Positions 40,448 to 49,616 of a stretch of DNA of 64,000 bases are shown here, in pieces. This stretch comes from Oligoflexia bacterium (lineage in GTDB: Bacteria; Bdellovibrionota; UBA1018; CAIPTA01). Under the pieces are notes generated by a model. The model was not told the origin of the DNA. It saw nothing but the letters and a program-made list of their open reading frames with translations, and searched no databases. Every line of letters starts with the position of its first letter. Within the stretch, counting starts at the first letter, position 1. Made by a program: the position numbers and the translations under genes. The stretch spans positions 1 to 64,000 of the forward strand of contig JAMLID010000009.1 of NCBI GenBank assembly GCA_023954355.1, in the 5' to 3' direction.

Positions 40448-42553
40448 TTATTTTTTTTTAAAAAAATCTTTATGTTTCAGAATAAACATAGCCTGTCTAA
40501 TATATTTGAAATCCTTTGCTTTAAGTAAAATTTGCCAGCGATAGTGATTTTTGATTTTCGATAGAATTGCTGGAGATGGTCCAAGAATTTCTAAATCATC
40601 TTTTAAGGATTTTGAAAGCAATTGATAAATGCGATCACTAATATTTTTTGCTTGGTTATCATTTTTTGCAGTAATCAATAATCTAGCTAATTTAGAGAAT
40701 GGTGGGTAAGAAAATTCTTTTCTAACTAGAAGCTCTTGTTCTGCAAAACTTTTGTAGTCATGTTTTGCACTATACTTAATAGAAGGGTTTTCTTCTTGAT
40801 TTGACTGAATATAAACGATTCCGTTTCCATCGAGTCTACCAGCCCTTCCGGCCATTTGTGTAAGTAGCTGAAAAGTTCTCTCAGAAGATCTAAAGTCTGG
40901 GAAATTTAAACTTGAATCAGCATTAACAACACCAACTAATTGCACATCAGGAAAATCATGTCCCTTTGAGATCATCTGTGTTCCTATAGCAATATCAGTA
41001 TTTTTATTTGAAAGACGCTCTAATGCTTTTTCTAAGCTTCCGCTTTTTTTTGTCGTATCAGAGTCAATTCTGTCGATATTGTTACTTGGAAATTTTTCTT
41101 TAATCTCAATCTCTAAAGATTCAGTTCCCGGGGTTCCGTAGCTTAGATCTGGAAATTCACAAACTTCACACTCTGTCATTTTTTTAGATCGAAGCCCGCA
41201 GTAACTACATTTAAGCTCATCTGAATTTTTGTAATAAGTTAGTGATACACTACATCTGGTACATTTTGGAACATGACCACAGCTTTTACATGTGAGAAAT
41301 GATGCATACCCCTTTCTATTTAATAATAGTAGAGCTTGTTTTTTTTTATTTAGAGTTTCGGTTAGGGCTTTTTCTAAAAGTGGAGAAATTAAATTTTCGT
41401 CCACTAATTTTGGCGGTTTTATGATTTTTACAATTGGTAGGGTAGCATTGCCGTGTCTTTTTAGAATCTGATAGTGTTCGTATTTTTTGAGTTTTACATT
41501 GTGATAAGATTCAAGCGATGGCGTTGCACTACCGAGAATTACAGCACAATTACTAAGCTTGGCTCTAACAATTGATAAGTCCCGGGCTTGGTAACGAAAA
41601 TGATCTTCCTGTTTATAAGCGGAGTCATGTTCTTCATCAACTATTATTAGGCCAATATTTTGCATGGGAGTAAAAATTGCTGAGCGTGCCCCTAAGCAAA
41701 CAGAAATTTCTCCGTGCAACATTTGACTCCAATAATTAAATTTATCCTTAGGTGTTAGTCCAGAATGTATAACACCGATTTTTTTATTTAGGGCAGTGCT
41801 GAATCTGCGTAGTAGTTGAGGTGTTAAAGAAATTTCTGGCACTAAAATAAGAACTGATTTGTTTTTTTCTAAAACTTTATTAGCTAGTTCTATGTAAATT
41901 TCTGTCTTACCGCTTCCAGTAATGCCTTCTAAAAGAATAGGGGTAAATTTTTCTTTTTGTAGTATCGATTCACAAGAGAGAAAAACTCTATTTTGGTCTT
42001 CATTTAATGTTTTATTTTTAAAGCTATAAGCAATAGTTTTTTCTTCTGCAAATGTTCTTGTCATATTTACGGAGATTAAATTTTGTTCCAAAAGCTCGGA
42101 AAGAAATTTTTTTGGTATTCCTTTAGATGAAATACTTTGTTCTTCAATTAGCTTTTCCAAAAATGAATTAATTTTTTTTCGCTTAATTTTTTTTTGGAAA
42201 AAAGAAATTTTTCCGTGCTCACTAATTTTTATTGTTTTTTTAAAATCAGCATCTATTTTTTCTGGAAAAAAGCTTCTTAATATTTCACCAGCTGAATAAT
42301 GGTAATAGTTTGCTGACCAAAGAATTAATTCTAAAATAGAAGAGTCTAGTGGGGGTATAGATAATAGCTCTAAGATTTTTTTTATTGCGTATTTAGGAGG
42401 AGCTTCTTGAGCTTCTGCTTTAAGTACAATACCCCAGATTTTTTTGTTTCTTACGGGAACCAAAACAAAAGACCCTTTAGGCAGAGGTTCATCTGAATCA
42501 AAAGAATAGGTAAGGGGTTCTAGTGGTAGGGGAACCAATACAGAATAGTTCAT
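40448..42553 (-). CDS. priA: Primosomal replication restart helicase PriA
   Basis: PriA recognises stalled forks and reloads the replisome. The 701-residue product has the N-terminal 3'-DNA-binding domain, the superfamily-2 helicase core with GITGSGKTEIY (Walker A) and VDEEHDSAYKQEDHFRY in part (DEEH), the zinc-binding insert CKSCGHVPKCTRCS/CSYCG/CEVC, and the C-terminal motifs QMAGRAGR. All domains are present. It overlaps the preceding minus-strand gene by one base. Confidence 0.96.
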   Translation of the reverse strand: MNYSVLVPLPLEPLTYSFDSDEPLPKGSFVLVPVRNKKIWGIVLKAEAQEAPPKYAIKKILELLSIPPLDSSILELILWSANYYHYSAGEILRSFFPEKIDADFKKTIKISEHGKISFFQKKIKRKKINSFLEKLIEEQSISSKGIPKKFLSELLEQNLISVNMTRTFAEEKTIAYSFKNKTLNEDQNRVFLSCESILQKEKFTPILLEGITGSGKTEIYIELANKVLEKNKSVLILVPEISLTPQLLRRFSTALNKKIGVIHSGLTPKDKFNYWSQMLHGEISVCLGARSAIFTPMQNIGLIIVDEEHDSAYKQEDHFRYQARDLSIVRAKLSNCAVILGSATPSLESYHNVKLKKYEHYQILKRHGNATLPIVKIIKPPKLVDENLISPLLEKALTETLNKKKQALLLLNRKGYASFLTCKSCGHVPKCTRCSVSLTYYKNSDELKCSYCGLRSKKMTECEVCEFPDLSYGTPGTESLEIEIKEKFPSNNIDRIDSDTTKKSGSLEKALERLSNKNTDIAIGTQMISKGHDFPDVQLVGVVNADSSLNFPDFRSSERTFQLLTQMAGRAGRLDGNGIVYIQSNQEENPSIKYSAKHDYKSFAEQELLVRKEFSYPPFSKLARLLITAKNDNQAKNISDRIYQLLSKSLKDDLEILGPSPAILSKIKNHYRWQILLKAKDFKYIRQAMFILKHKDFFKKK

Positions 42554-43314
42554 TAATTTAAAATTTTATCAAGAGCAGCGTTTAGTGCTGGTTGTAAGGT
42601 TGATTGAACTCTTTCAGTTGATTCGATATTTGCTGGGCTTTTATTCGTCGTGATTTTATCAAAGTTAAAATATAGAAGCGGCACATCTTTTTGGATTAAA
42701 ATAATCTTTGCCTGTTGGTACCGACCTCTTTTAAGAGAGTATTGGTTTCTAAATTCAAAAGAGCATGGCTCACTTAAATCTATTTTAGCTAGTACATCTT
42801 CTAGTTCTTTCGGACAGTCTCCCTGTACTCGTAGAGGCAAAAATGAATCTTTTTCAATCCAAATTTCTTTTTTATTTTCTGCGTTTCTATGTACCCACGC
42901 ATAACTTTTTCCATATCTTTTTAGCTTAATGTTTTCATCATTTTTATATAATTTTTTGGGTAGGTCTTTAGCTTGTGAGATTTGATTCTCAGGGACAATC
43001 AGAAGATCTTTTTCTGTTGGTATATTAAGGCCAAAAGCTTTAATGGAATTTTTTAATTGTGCTTGTGTTGAAGGAAACAAAATACTCAAAACAGGCCAGC
43101 GGTTTTCTTCTATAACTATAGAACTGATTGTGATGGTTCCTAGAGTTTCTTCGGTCCCACCTGCGGCTGGTTTTGTTACAGATAGCTTAATGGTTGGAAA
43201 CGGGGTCTCTTTTTCTCCAGCGATTTTATTGTAAATAAAATAAGAGGGCGGAATATACGCAAAGGCAGGTAAGGTAAAAAATAAGAAATAAAAAGCTATA
43301 AGAATTTTTTTCAT
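42553..43314 (-). CDS. Hypothetical periplasmic protein
   Basis: The 253-residue protein has a clear signal peptide (MKKILIAFYFLFFTLPAFA, cleavage about 19), then a beta-rich mature part with one likely disulfide pair (Cys near 166 and 185) and a helical C-terminus. I do not recognise it. The TLGTITISSIVIEENRWPVLSILFP pattern and length suggest a soluble periplasmic or outer-membrane-facing protein. It overlaps priA and follows galU with no gap, so it may be cotranscribed with both. Confidence 0.6.
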   Translation of the reverse strand: MKKILIAFYFLFFTLPAFAYIPPSYFIYNKIAGEKETPFPTIKLSVTKPAAGGTEETLGTITISSIVIEENRWPVLSILFPSTQAQLKNSIKAFGLNIPTEKDLLIVPENQISQAKDLPKKLYKNDENIKLKRYGKSYAWVHRNAENKKEIWIEKDSFLPLRVQGDCPKELEDVLAKIDLSEPCSFEFRNQYSLKRGRYQQAKIILIQKDVPLLYFNFDKITTNKSPANIESTERVQSTLQPALNAALDKILN

Positions 43315-44130
43315 TTAATCTCCTAAGCTTGCTAGTAAAGATTTTATTTTTTCAGCCATCTCTTTTCTTTGAAGGCCGTAATGTAGATTTGCTTCAAGAT
43401 ATCCAAATTTATCTCCGGCATCAAATCTTCTACCCTCAAATTCATAAGCATACATTTCTCGATTTTTTGCGAGTACATTTAAAGAGTCTGTAAGTTGAAT
43501 TTCTCCCTTTAACCCAGGTTGTGCGTCTTTTAAGATATCAAAAATGTCTGGAGTCAAAACGTACCTTCCAGGTATGGCTAAATTTGATGGTGCATTTTTT
43601 AAATCAGGTTTTTCTATAAGTGATTTAACAGCAAATGTTTTTTTGTCTATAGGGGTACCTTCTATAATCCCATACTTAGAAACGTCTTCATCAGATACAT
43701 TCATGATACCAACTACGGGAGCGCCGGAGTATTTTTCAGATATATCTATGAGCTGTTTTGTTGCAGATACTTTTCCATCAATAACGTCATCGCCCAATAG
43801 AACGGCGAAGGGTTCATTTTGTACAATCGGTCTTGCACATAGTATCGCGTGGCCAAGGCCTAGAGCATCGCCTTGCCTTACGGCAATGAAAGAAAGGTTT
43901 TGAAAAATTGGATCATCTCGTTGTGAATCAAAATAATCAACTAAACCTGTTTTTCCTTTACTGGTTATAAGAACAATTCTTTCGATTCCAGCTAGGGCAG
44001 CTTCTTTAACAATAAAATGTAAAATGGGAGTGTCCACTAATGGGAGTAGCTCTTTAGGAACCACCTTAGTCACTGGATGAAATCTTGTGCCTTTTCCCGC
44101 AACGGGGATTACTGCTGTTTTAATCTTCAT
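43315..44130 (-). CDS. galU: UTP-glucose-1-phosphate uridylyltransferase
   Basis: GalU makes UDP-glucose from UTP and glucose 1-phosphate for glycans and LPS. The protein has the nucleotidyltransferase start AVIPVAGKGTRFHPVTKVVPKELLPLVD in part, VLLGDDVIDG with the metal Asp pair, and the family GRYVLTPDIFDIL and RRFDAGDKFGYLEAN segments. I chose the ATG at 44130 (MKIKTAVIPVAG); the frame is open upstream to 44226 but those residues are unlike the family. The 271-residue length is slightly short but complete. Confidence 0.94.
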   Translation of the reverse strand: MKIKTAVIPVAGKGTRFHPVTKVVPKELLPLVDTPILHFIVKEAALAGIERIVLITSKGKTGLVDYFDSQRDDPIFQNLSFIAVRQGDALGLGHAILCARPIVQNEPFAVLLGDDVIDGKVSATKQLIDISEKYSGAPVVGIMNVSDEDVSKYGIIEGTPIDKKTFAVKSLIEKPDLKNAPSNLAIPGRYVLTPDIFDILKDAQPGLKGEIQLTDSLNVLAKNREMYAYEFEGRRFDAGDKFGYLEANLHYGLQRKEMAEKIKSLLASLGD

Positions 44131-44153
44131 AATATTCCTACTATCTTTATAGC

Positions 44154-45008
44154 ATGGTATACAAAATGAAGATGATGAAAAAGTTGTACCTATTATTTCT
44201 GTTTTTTTGTTTACCGGTTTATGCACAAGAAAGCGCTCCTATTTCACAAGGATTGGGTGGTGCGGCAATTGTGGGAAACTCAAAAGAATCACTATTTTCT
44301 AATCCAGCTACGGTAGCGTCCTTGCAAACGAGTATTTTTACTCTTCACTATATGATGCCTAGTGTTCCGGATTTTAATTCTAGTGGAAGAGCAATGGCTG
44401 TTGGTGTTTATGACGGAACAAACGGATCTTTAAAGGGAGGTCTAGGGTATAGCAGAGAATCATACGCAGTCGTGAGAAATGGAAGACAAGAATACTTTGA
44501 TCGTAAACGTTTTATATCAACTTTGGCTAAAAATTTATGGGGTAATGTAGAGGCGGGTCTTAGGGTAAATTATTATACGGTTAAAAACACCGTAGAAAAT
44601 AAATACTTTGATTTTGATTTTGGAGTTGTTTTTCCTATTTATTCTGAAATTACCGTTGGTCTTATCTATGATAACTTTCGTAATAAAGATTTAAATAACC
44701 CTACAAAATCTGGCGTTGGGGTTAAATATGCGCTTGGGTATGACTTTGTTGCTTATGGTGATGGGTATCGTTACATGAAAGGATCAAAAAAAGGTGAGCG
44801 AGGCTGGGCTGTAGGTCTAGAGTCTAAAATTGCGGGAGACGTGATTCTTCGTGCTGGAAAATTTCAAGAAGGCTTAGATAAAAAGAAGGGCTGGTCTTTG
44901 GGACTTTCGTGGGTTGGCCCGAGAACTTCTTTTCATTACGCGCTTAAGAAGATCTCTAATGTGCCCAATGAAAAAAGACATGTTTTGGGAACCGAAATCG
45001 AATTTTAA
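44154..45008 (+). CDS. Hypothetical outer-membrane beta-barrel protein
   Basis: The 284-residue product has a signal peptide (MKMMKKLYLLFLFFCLPVYA within the first 24 residues). The mature part is glycine- and aromatic-rich with alternating strands and ends in Phe (GTEIEF), as outer-membrane barrels do. GLGGAAIVGNSKESLFSNPATVA resembles the start of FadL/PorV-type barrels, a weak similarity seen by eye. The start could be the ATG at 44154, 44166 or 44172. It is divergent from galU. Confidence 0.65.
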   Translation: MVYKMKMMKKLYLLFLFFCLPVYAQESAPISQGLGGAAIVGNSKESLFSNPATVASLQTSIFTLHYMMPSVPDFNSSGRAMAVGVYDGTNGSLKGGLGYSRESYAVVRNGRQEYFDRKRFISTLAKNLWGNVEAGLRVNYYTVKNTVENKYFDFDFGVVFPIYSEITVGLIYDNFRNKDLNNPTKSGVGVKYALGYDFVAYGDGYRYMKGSKKGERGWAVGLESKIAGDVILRAGKFQEGLDKKKGWSLGLSWVGPRTSFHYALKKISNVPNEKRHVLGTEIEF

Positions 45009-45032
45009 TATTCTTAGTTATATATTTAGTTT

Positions 45033-45629
45033 CTAAGACGAGCTTTTCTGAAACTTGTATTCTTTTTGGTCTAAAAGATTAACTATATTAGTTTGATGCT
45101 TTTGGATAATTAGCAGTGAAACAAGAATCGAAGTTGTCAGGCTTAAGTCTGTATAGCCCAACACCCATTGAATAAACGGGAATAGTAAAAAAGCAATGAG
45201 TGCAGAGATAGATGTAATGCGGAAAATATAAAACATCAGACCCCAAATAACGAACGAGATTAAAAAACTCTGAGGAAAAATTAAAACTAGTGCCCCTGCG
45301 GCAGTTGCTACCCCCTTGCCACCTTTGAAGAACAAAAATAGAGAAAAACAGTGGCCTGCAATTACAGAAAAACAAGAAATATTTATATTGACCTCACCAG
45401 GAAAATAAATTTTTACTAATAGAACTGATATAAGACCTTTAAGAAAGTCTAAAACAAACGTAAGGATACCGATTTTTTTTCCACCGATGCGGGTCATATT
45501 GGCGGCTCCAATATTTCCACTACCCTTTGTTCTTGGATCTTCTAGTTGAAAAATTTTAGCTAATAAAATTCCAGAGGGAATAGATCCAATGACAAAGCTA
45601 ACAAATGCAATAACTATAGGTACTGTCAT
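45033..45629 (-). CDS. plsY: Glycerol-3-phosphate acyltransferase PlsY
   Basis: PlsY transfers an acyl group from acyl-phosphate to glycerol 3-phosphate in the inner membrane. The 198-residue protein has about five membrane segments and the three family motifs: GSIPSGILLAK, GSGNIGAANMTRIGGKK, and GHCFSLFLFFKGGKGVATAAG. Length is normal. It sits downstream of two secreted-protein genes on the same strand, four bases away from the nearer one. Confidence 0.95.
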   Translation of the reverse strand: MTVPIVIAFVSFVIGSIPSGILLAKIFQLEDPRTKGSGNIGAANMTRIGGKKIGILTFVLDFLKGLISVLLVKIYFPGEVNINISCFSVIAGHCFSLFLFFKGGKGVATAAGALVLIFPQSFLISFVIWGLMFYIFRITSISALIAFLLFPFIQWVLGYTDLSLTTSILVSLLIIQKHQTNIVNLLDQKEYKFQKSSS

Positions 45630-45632
45630 TTA

Positions 45633-46205
45633 TTAGAATGGTTTTCCTTGGTTGATAAATACTGGTGATTGAGAATATACCGCAAAGCCCTTGAACTGTG
45701 CATCTCCTGTGGTTCCTTCAGTGTGTAATCCACCAGCTTCTGTGAAGGATGTTAGTGTTCCAGTGGCAACTATGAATCCAGGGTTTCCTGCGCTTGGATC
45801 AGATACTAAAATCGATCCTGCACATGTTAAGTTTTGGTACCCTGCTCCTACGGTTGGAGAAGCTGGATAGTTGGCATTAAAATCTAGGACATAAATATCA
45901 GTGGCATTTGCAGCTAAGCTTTTACTAGCGCCTAAAGCTGGTCCAGAAGATTTTGTATAGCTTCCGTTTAGTGCAGCTGTGCTGCCCACAGAACCTGTGC
46001 TTGAGCTAATATCAAGTTGGTACGTCTGAGATACTGATGACGGGTTCGAAACCGTAATTACACAATTACATCCAGTGGCAGCTTCACTTAACCCTTGAGT
46101 GGTGGTGTTTCGAGCGACGGCAGTAAAGTGAACCGTTCTACTAGCTGCAAATGAAAAGTCAGTGAAACAAAAAAACAAAAGAAGGAAAAAATTAAATGTC
46201 TTCAT
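45633..46205 (-). CDS. Secreted protein of unknown function, paralogue of 46249-46827
   Basis: A 190-residue protein with a signal peptide (MKTFNFFLLLFFCFTDFSFA, cleavage near 20) and a Ser/Thr/Gly-rich mature part without membrane segment. It shares an architecture with its upstream neighbour: an early FTAVAR box (neighbour FSATAR), a Cys followed by a VSNP/LSNA stretch, a second Cys before GSILVSDPS (neighbour GYIDIDDSS), the block NPGFIVATGTLT (neighbour FPGMVVASGTLT), and a terminal GKPF (neighbour GRPF). I do not recognise a family. It may be a secreted or surface structural protein. Confidence 0.65.
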   Translation of the reverse strand: MKTFNFFLLLFFCFTDFSFAASRTVHFTAVARNTTTQGLSEAATGCNCVITVSNPSSVSQTYQLDISSSTGSVGSTAALNGSYTKSSGPALGASKSLAANATDIYVLDFNANYPASPTVGAGYQNLTCAGSILVSDPSAGNPGFIVATGTLTSFTEAGGLHTEGTTGDAQFKGFAVYSQSPVFINQGKPF

Positions 46206-46248
46206 TTTTAAACTTTACCTCAAAGGGGAGTTTGTTTCTTCTAAAAAA

Positions 46249-46827
46249 CTAAAAAGGGCGCCCTCCACCGATTATAATAGGTACTTGTCTATAAGTAACA
46301 AAGCTCACGTCGCCATTATAAGTCGATCCCATATTGTTTACCCCAGCTTGGGTATCTTGGTAAACGGTAAGGGTTCCGCTCGCTACAACCATACCTGGGA
46401 ATGAGTTGCTAGAATCGTCTATATCTATATAGCCTTCACAAATAATTCTTTGTTGAGGGTTGTATGCGGGTGGTGTGGTTGCGCTGGCCATTATGATTGG
46501 ATAAAGATACGCCCAAGTGGTGGTCGTTCCAGGGGTAATTGTACCCGTTAATGCTTTTCCTGTTGGATCAGTGGCCGGACCTTGTGGTGTACTGGCGTTT
46601 TCTTGGATGGCTTGCACTCTAGTGAATTGTACTGAATACGCTTGGTTGCCCATGCCTGAGGGATTAGCGTTAGAGAGAGAAATCATACAGCTTGCTTGCA
46701 GGGGGGTTCTCACTTTAGTGGCTGTGGCTGAAGCCCTCGCTGTTGCAGAAAAATAAGCTCTTCTGGCCTGTACGGCTTCACCATAGAAAAATAAACCCAA
46801 AATAAAGACTGATAAAAACTTTCCCAT
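46249..46827 (-). CDS. Secreted protein of unknown function, paralogue of 45633-46205
   Basis: A 192-residue protein with a signal peptide (MGKFLSVFILGLFFYGEAVQA, cleavage near 21), low in charge and rich in Ala, Thr, Ser and Pro. Conserved points with the paralogue are listed in that entry; both have two cysteines at matching places that may pair, and both end in (K/R)PF. It lies 43 bases before the paralogue and 64 bases behind the pseudopilin-like gene. Co-location suggests a shared export route or structure, but that is inference. Confidence 0.65.
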   Translation of the reverse strand: MGKFLSVFILGLFFYGEAVQARRAYFSATARASATATKVRTPLQASCMISLSNANPSGMGNQAYSVQFTRVQAIQENASTPQGPATDPTGKALTGTITPGTTTTWAYLYPIIMASATTPPAYNPQQRIICEGYIDIDDSSNSFPGMVVASGTLTVYQDTQAGVNNMGSTYNGDVSFVTYRQVPIIIGGGRPF

Positions 46828-46891
46828 CTGCTGTCTTTTCGGCCTAAGCTCAGAAATTCTTTAATGGGTTTATGTATTTAACTATTTAATT

Positions 46892-48358
46892 TTATTGACT
46901 AATTGATTCAACCTGTTTAGGTAATTCTCGAACATCATAAGCCATGTTCGCATCACCTGAGCTAAAGATACTAACGCAATGTATCCAATTATTATAGCTC
47001 ATGGAGGCAGACGAGGGGCTTGAGTAGCACGAGTTATCCATAAAATAGAGAAACGGATCTACTTCACTAGGGAAGGTTTGATAAATAAACATTCCATTAA
47101 TTCTAGGCCTGTTGGTTGGTAGGGCAAAAAAGCCAGAATCTACGTTTACTAAGCGACCTCTGTTTCCGGCATGATCTAGTTCAATCATTCTAATAGAGTC
47201 GGCATTCACTGATCCAGTATTGTAAAGTCCATATACTTTATCATCTTGATAGTAGGGTGTTGCTTCGTTGATATCATTCGCTGGTGTTGTTAATTGTTGA
47301 AAATCTACAGTGATGTTTTCGATATTGGGATCGATATCATATTTACGAACCCCAGTTACTCTATGGCAATTAGGAACACCATCAAATGTTTTACCGCCTA
47401 TGGTTACTGACTCATCAGCGCAGGTAGGATACAAAATAAGTTCACCTGGCTTCAATACCCAAACAGAATTATTGTCTGGGGCTATAGTAATAGAGCGAAT
47501 ATTAGAAATCGTAGGTGAATCTATTGCTCCTCCAGAGGGTACAAAAGACCATATATTTCGAAAATGGGCTTCTATAGCTTCAATACTAGAATCGGGTGTT
47601 CCACTAGCAAAGGCTGATGTAGCTTGATAGCTACGAAGTTTTCCGTCGTTGCCTAAATAATATCGAAAGGGAACCCTAGGAGGGTAAATAACTTGAGAGG
47701 CTCCGCAAGTCAGTTGGGGGTTTGGAGTTGTTGCGTTTAAGTCGGACAGTTCTCCCCATTTTTTTCCACCACGCCCACCGTTAGCAACCGTGGGAGCTGT
47801 TCGAATCATTCCAGTAACAGTAACTTCAAGTGCATCACCGAATCGATAAAATTGATAGCTGGATGGTGGACAAGCTCTAGAGGCTTGCCCGCCAGAAATA
47901 ACTCTAGGATTATAGTGCCGTATCATTACGTAGAGTTGAAAGCCTTGCATTCTTTCAGGTACTTCTCCGCCTGCAGTGGATGGACCAGCCGTATCAGCAA
48001 TTATTAAATTTGAGTTCATGCTCTCTCTGAATCCAGGAGAGCCTACAGTCGGGTTTACCTGACAGTTCGTAGCGCTTGCTGTAACTGCTTGTCTATAACG
48101 TACTTTGGAATACTCAAATCCAGAGGGAGCATAGCTTAACGCGCCAGAGCTTTCTGAAACACCATTTACATATTCTTGTAATTTTGCTCGTACATAGGCG
48201 TTGCAAACAGCTTTAAAAGAAGTTGTTTTAATGCCGCTTAATAAATTAAATATTGCTGGTAGCAATGCAACGGCAATAAAGCCCAATAGTGCAGCAGTGA
48301 TCATCACTTCAATCGTAGTGAATCCAGAATCCTTTAATTTGAGACTTCTTATTCTCAT
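46892..48358 (-). CDS. Large pseudopilin-like protein with prepilin peptidase cleavage site
   Basis: The 488-residue product has a type IV prepilin N-terminus: a short basic leader, then G12-F13 and Glu17 (SGFTTIEVMITAALLG) leading into a hydrophobic helix to about residue 35. It is far longer than a major pilin and has a large mature domain with about eight cysteines, so it is more like a minor pseudopilin or tip adhesin (PilW/PilX/PilY-associated). No other pilus gene is next to it. It is divergent from a PilZ-like gene and upstream of two secreted proteins. Confidence 0.75.
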   Translation of the reverse strand: MRIRSLKLKDSGFTTIEVMITAALLGFIAVALLPAIFNLLSGIKTTSFKAVCNAYVRAKLQEYVNGVSESSGALSYAPSGFEYSKVRYRQAVTASATNCQVNPTVGSPGFRESMNSNLIIADTAGPSTAGGEVPERMQGFQLYVMIRHYNPRVISGGQASRACPPSSYQFYRFGDALEVTVTGMIRTAPTVANGGRGGKKWGELSDLNATTPNPQLTCGASQVIYPPRVPFRYYLGNDGKLRSYQATSAFASGTPDSSIEAIEAHFRNIWSFVPSGGAIDSPTISNIRSITIAPDNNSVWVLKPGELILYPTCADESVTIGGKTFDGVPNCHRVTGVRKYDIDPNIENITVDFQQLTTPANDINEATPYYQDDKVYGLYNTGSVNADSIRMIELDHAGNRGRLVNVDSGFFALPTNRPRINGMFIYQTFPSEVDPFLYFMDNSCYSSPSSASMSYNNWIHCVSIFSSGDANMAYDVRELPKQVESISQ

Positions 48359-48403
48359 AGTTTTATACTACCGTAAATTATTAGGATTAACCTATTGGAA
48401 CCT

Positions 48404-49120
48404 ATGGAAGATAAACGAATTTTAACCCTATATCCTTTAATTTCAGTAGTGCAGTTTTTGCTCCCCTATATTTATATCGCCCCAAATTTTGAGGGACTAA
48501 AATGGGCACTAGATACCGGGTATATACCTTTTTTAAGTGGGATTTTATTTATCTCTTTTTTGGTACTTTTCTCTATGATTTTAGTTTCTAAGCTAACGGC
48601 AACAGGTTTGTCTTTGTTTCGTATTTCTATTTTGGTCTCACTAATTTCTTCAGCATATGTAGCTATGTCACAAAAGCAACATTTGCTACTCATAGGAATT
48701 TTTTGCCTTTTCTGTATATCGATCTACTTTTCTGAAATAATTTCTAGAGTTTTAAAGCGACCTTATTACTTTTCAAAAAGAATGTGGTGGGAGTCATATC
48801 CCAAAGGGATTTTAAATATACAGGCAAAATTATATAATGATTTAGGAGAAGAGCTGAGTTGCCGTGTTTCTAATATTGGAATAGTCGGATGCTACGCTTT
48901 TAGTGAAAAAGGCAAGATTCCTATCAGCCTGAATAAGGTACAGATTTTTTTTAGAGATAAAAAATTGTTGGATGTTAAATATAAGGTAAAATCTAAAACA
49001 AGAGATGAATTTGGTATTGGACTAGAGTTTGAGTGGGATGCCCTAATGTCTGACTCCATGAAAGATTTCGAAGAGTGTATGAGTAAATTACGAAAGGTAG
49101 GATATGATGTTTCATTATAA
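48404..49120 (+). CDS. Membrane protein with C-terminal PilZ-like domain
   Basis: The product (238 residues from the ATG at 48404; a TTG at 48395 is possible) has four hydrophobic segments in the first 125 residues. A soluble domain follows with CRVSNIGIVGCYAF and a final GIGLEFEW, which fit the layout of PilZ domains (Arg, then Asn/Asp-x-Ser/Gly-x-x-Gly, then G(I/V)EF). The complete c-di-GMP motif RxxxR is not obvious, so it may be a degenerate PilZ. It is divergent from the pseudopilin-like gene, and a lipoprotein gene overlaps its end. Confidence 0.6.
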   Translation: MEDKRILTLYPLISVVQFLLPYIYIAPNFEGLKWALDTGYIPFLSGILFISFLVLFSMILVSKLTATGLSLFRISILVSLISSAYVAMSQKQHLLLIGIFCLFCISIYFSEIISRVLKRPYYFSKRMWWESYPKGILNIQAKLYNDLGEELSCRVSNIGIVGCYAFSEKGKIPISLNKVQIFFRDKKLLDVKYKVKSKTRDEFGIGLEFEWDALMSDSMKDFEECMSKLRKVGYDVSL

Positions 49121-49616
49121 AATTAGAAAAGGGTATGAGTTTTCGTTTATTCAAATACTATTCGCTGTACCTCTAATTATTGCTATTGGTTGTACAAAAA
49201 CACCTAAGGCAGAAAGTCCTGAAGGGGCATTACAGAAATATGTTCAAATTGCCTTTGGTGCAAAAAGCTTTGCTGACAAACAAAAATTGGCTGAGTTGAG
49301 TACGGGTGAAGCACTGGAATATCTAAACACAATGAATGAAGAAGATTTTAAAATGCAATTTTTGGATTCGAATCTTCGTTTAGTTTCGGTTAAAGCAAAA
49401 GACAAAAGACAAGAAAGCGATGGAGATGTAAGTTTAGTTTACGAGTTAGAATATAAAGATGGTAAGTCTGAGCAGTTAACAACGTATTCTAATAAAAAAA
49501 TTGCTTTCTTAACTCAAGGTGCAGATGGCTTTTGGAAAATTAAAGCAACAAAAAATCTCAAAACATTTATCGAAAAAACTGACGATTTAGTTATTACTCC
49601 TGATTCTACGAACTAG
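49104..49616 (+). CDS. Hypothetical lipoprotein
   Basis: The 170-residue product has a signal sequence with lipobox-like IAIGC (Cys30), followed by a charged alpha/beta mature region. It resembles small DUF4878-type lipoproteins in size and pattern (ESPEGALQKYVQIAFG then a beta half ending FWKIKATKNL), seen by eye only. It overlaps the PilZ-like gene by 17 bases and the convergent lgt gene by 11. The neighbouring lgt and lspA are the enzymes that mature lipoproteins. Confidence 0.65.
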   Translation: MMFHYKIRKGYEFSFIQILFAVPLIIAIGCTKTPKAESPEGALQKYVQIAFGAKSFADKQKLAELSTGEALEYLNTMNEEDFKMQFLDSNLRLVSVKAKDKRQESDGDVSLVYELEYKDGKSEQLTTYSNKKIAFLTQGADGFWKIKATKNLKTFIEKTDDLVITPDSTN

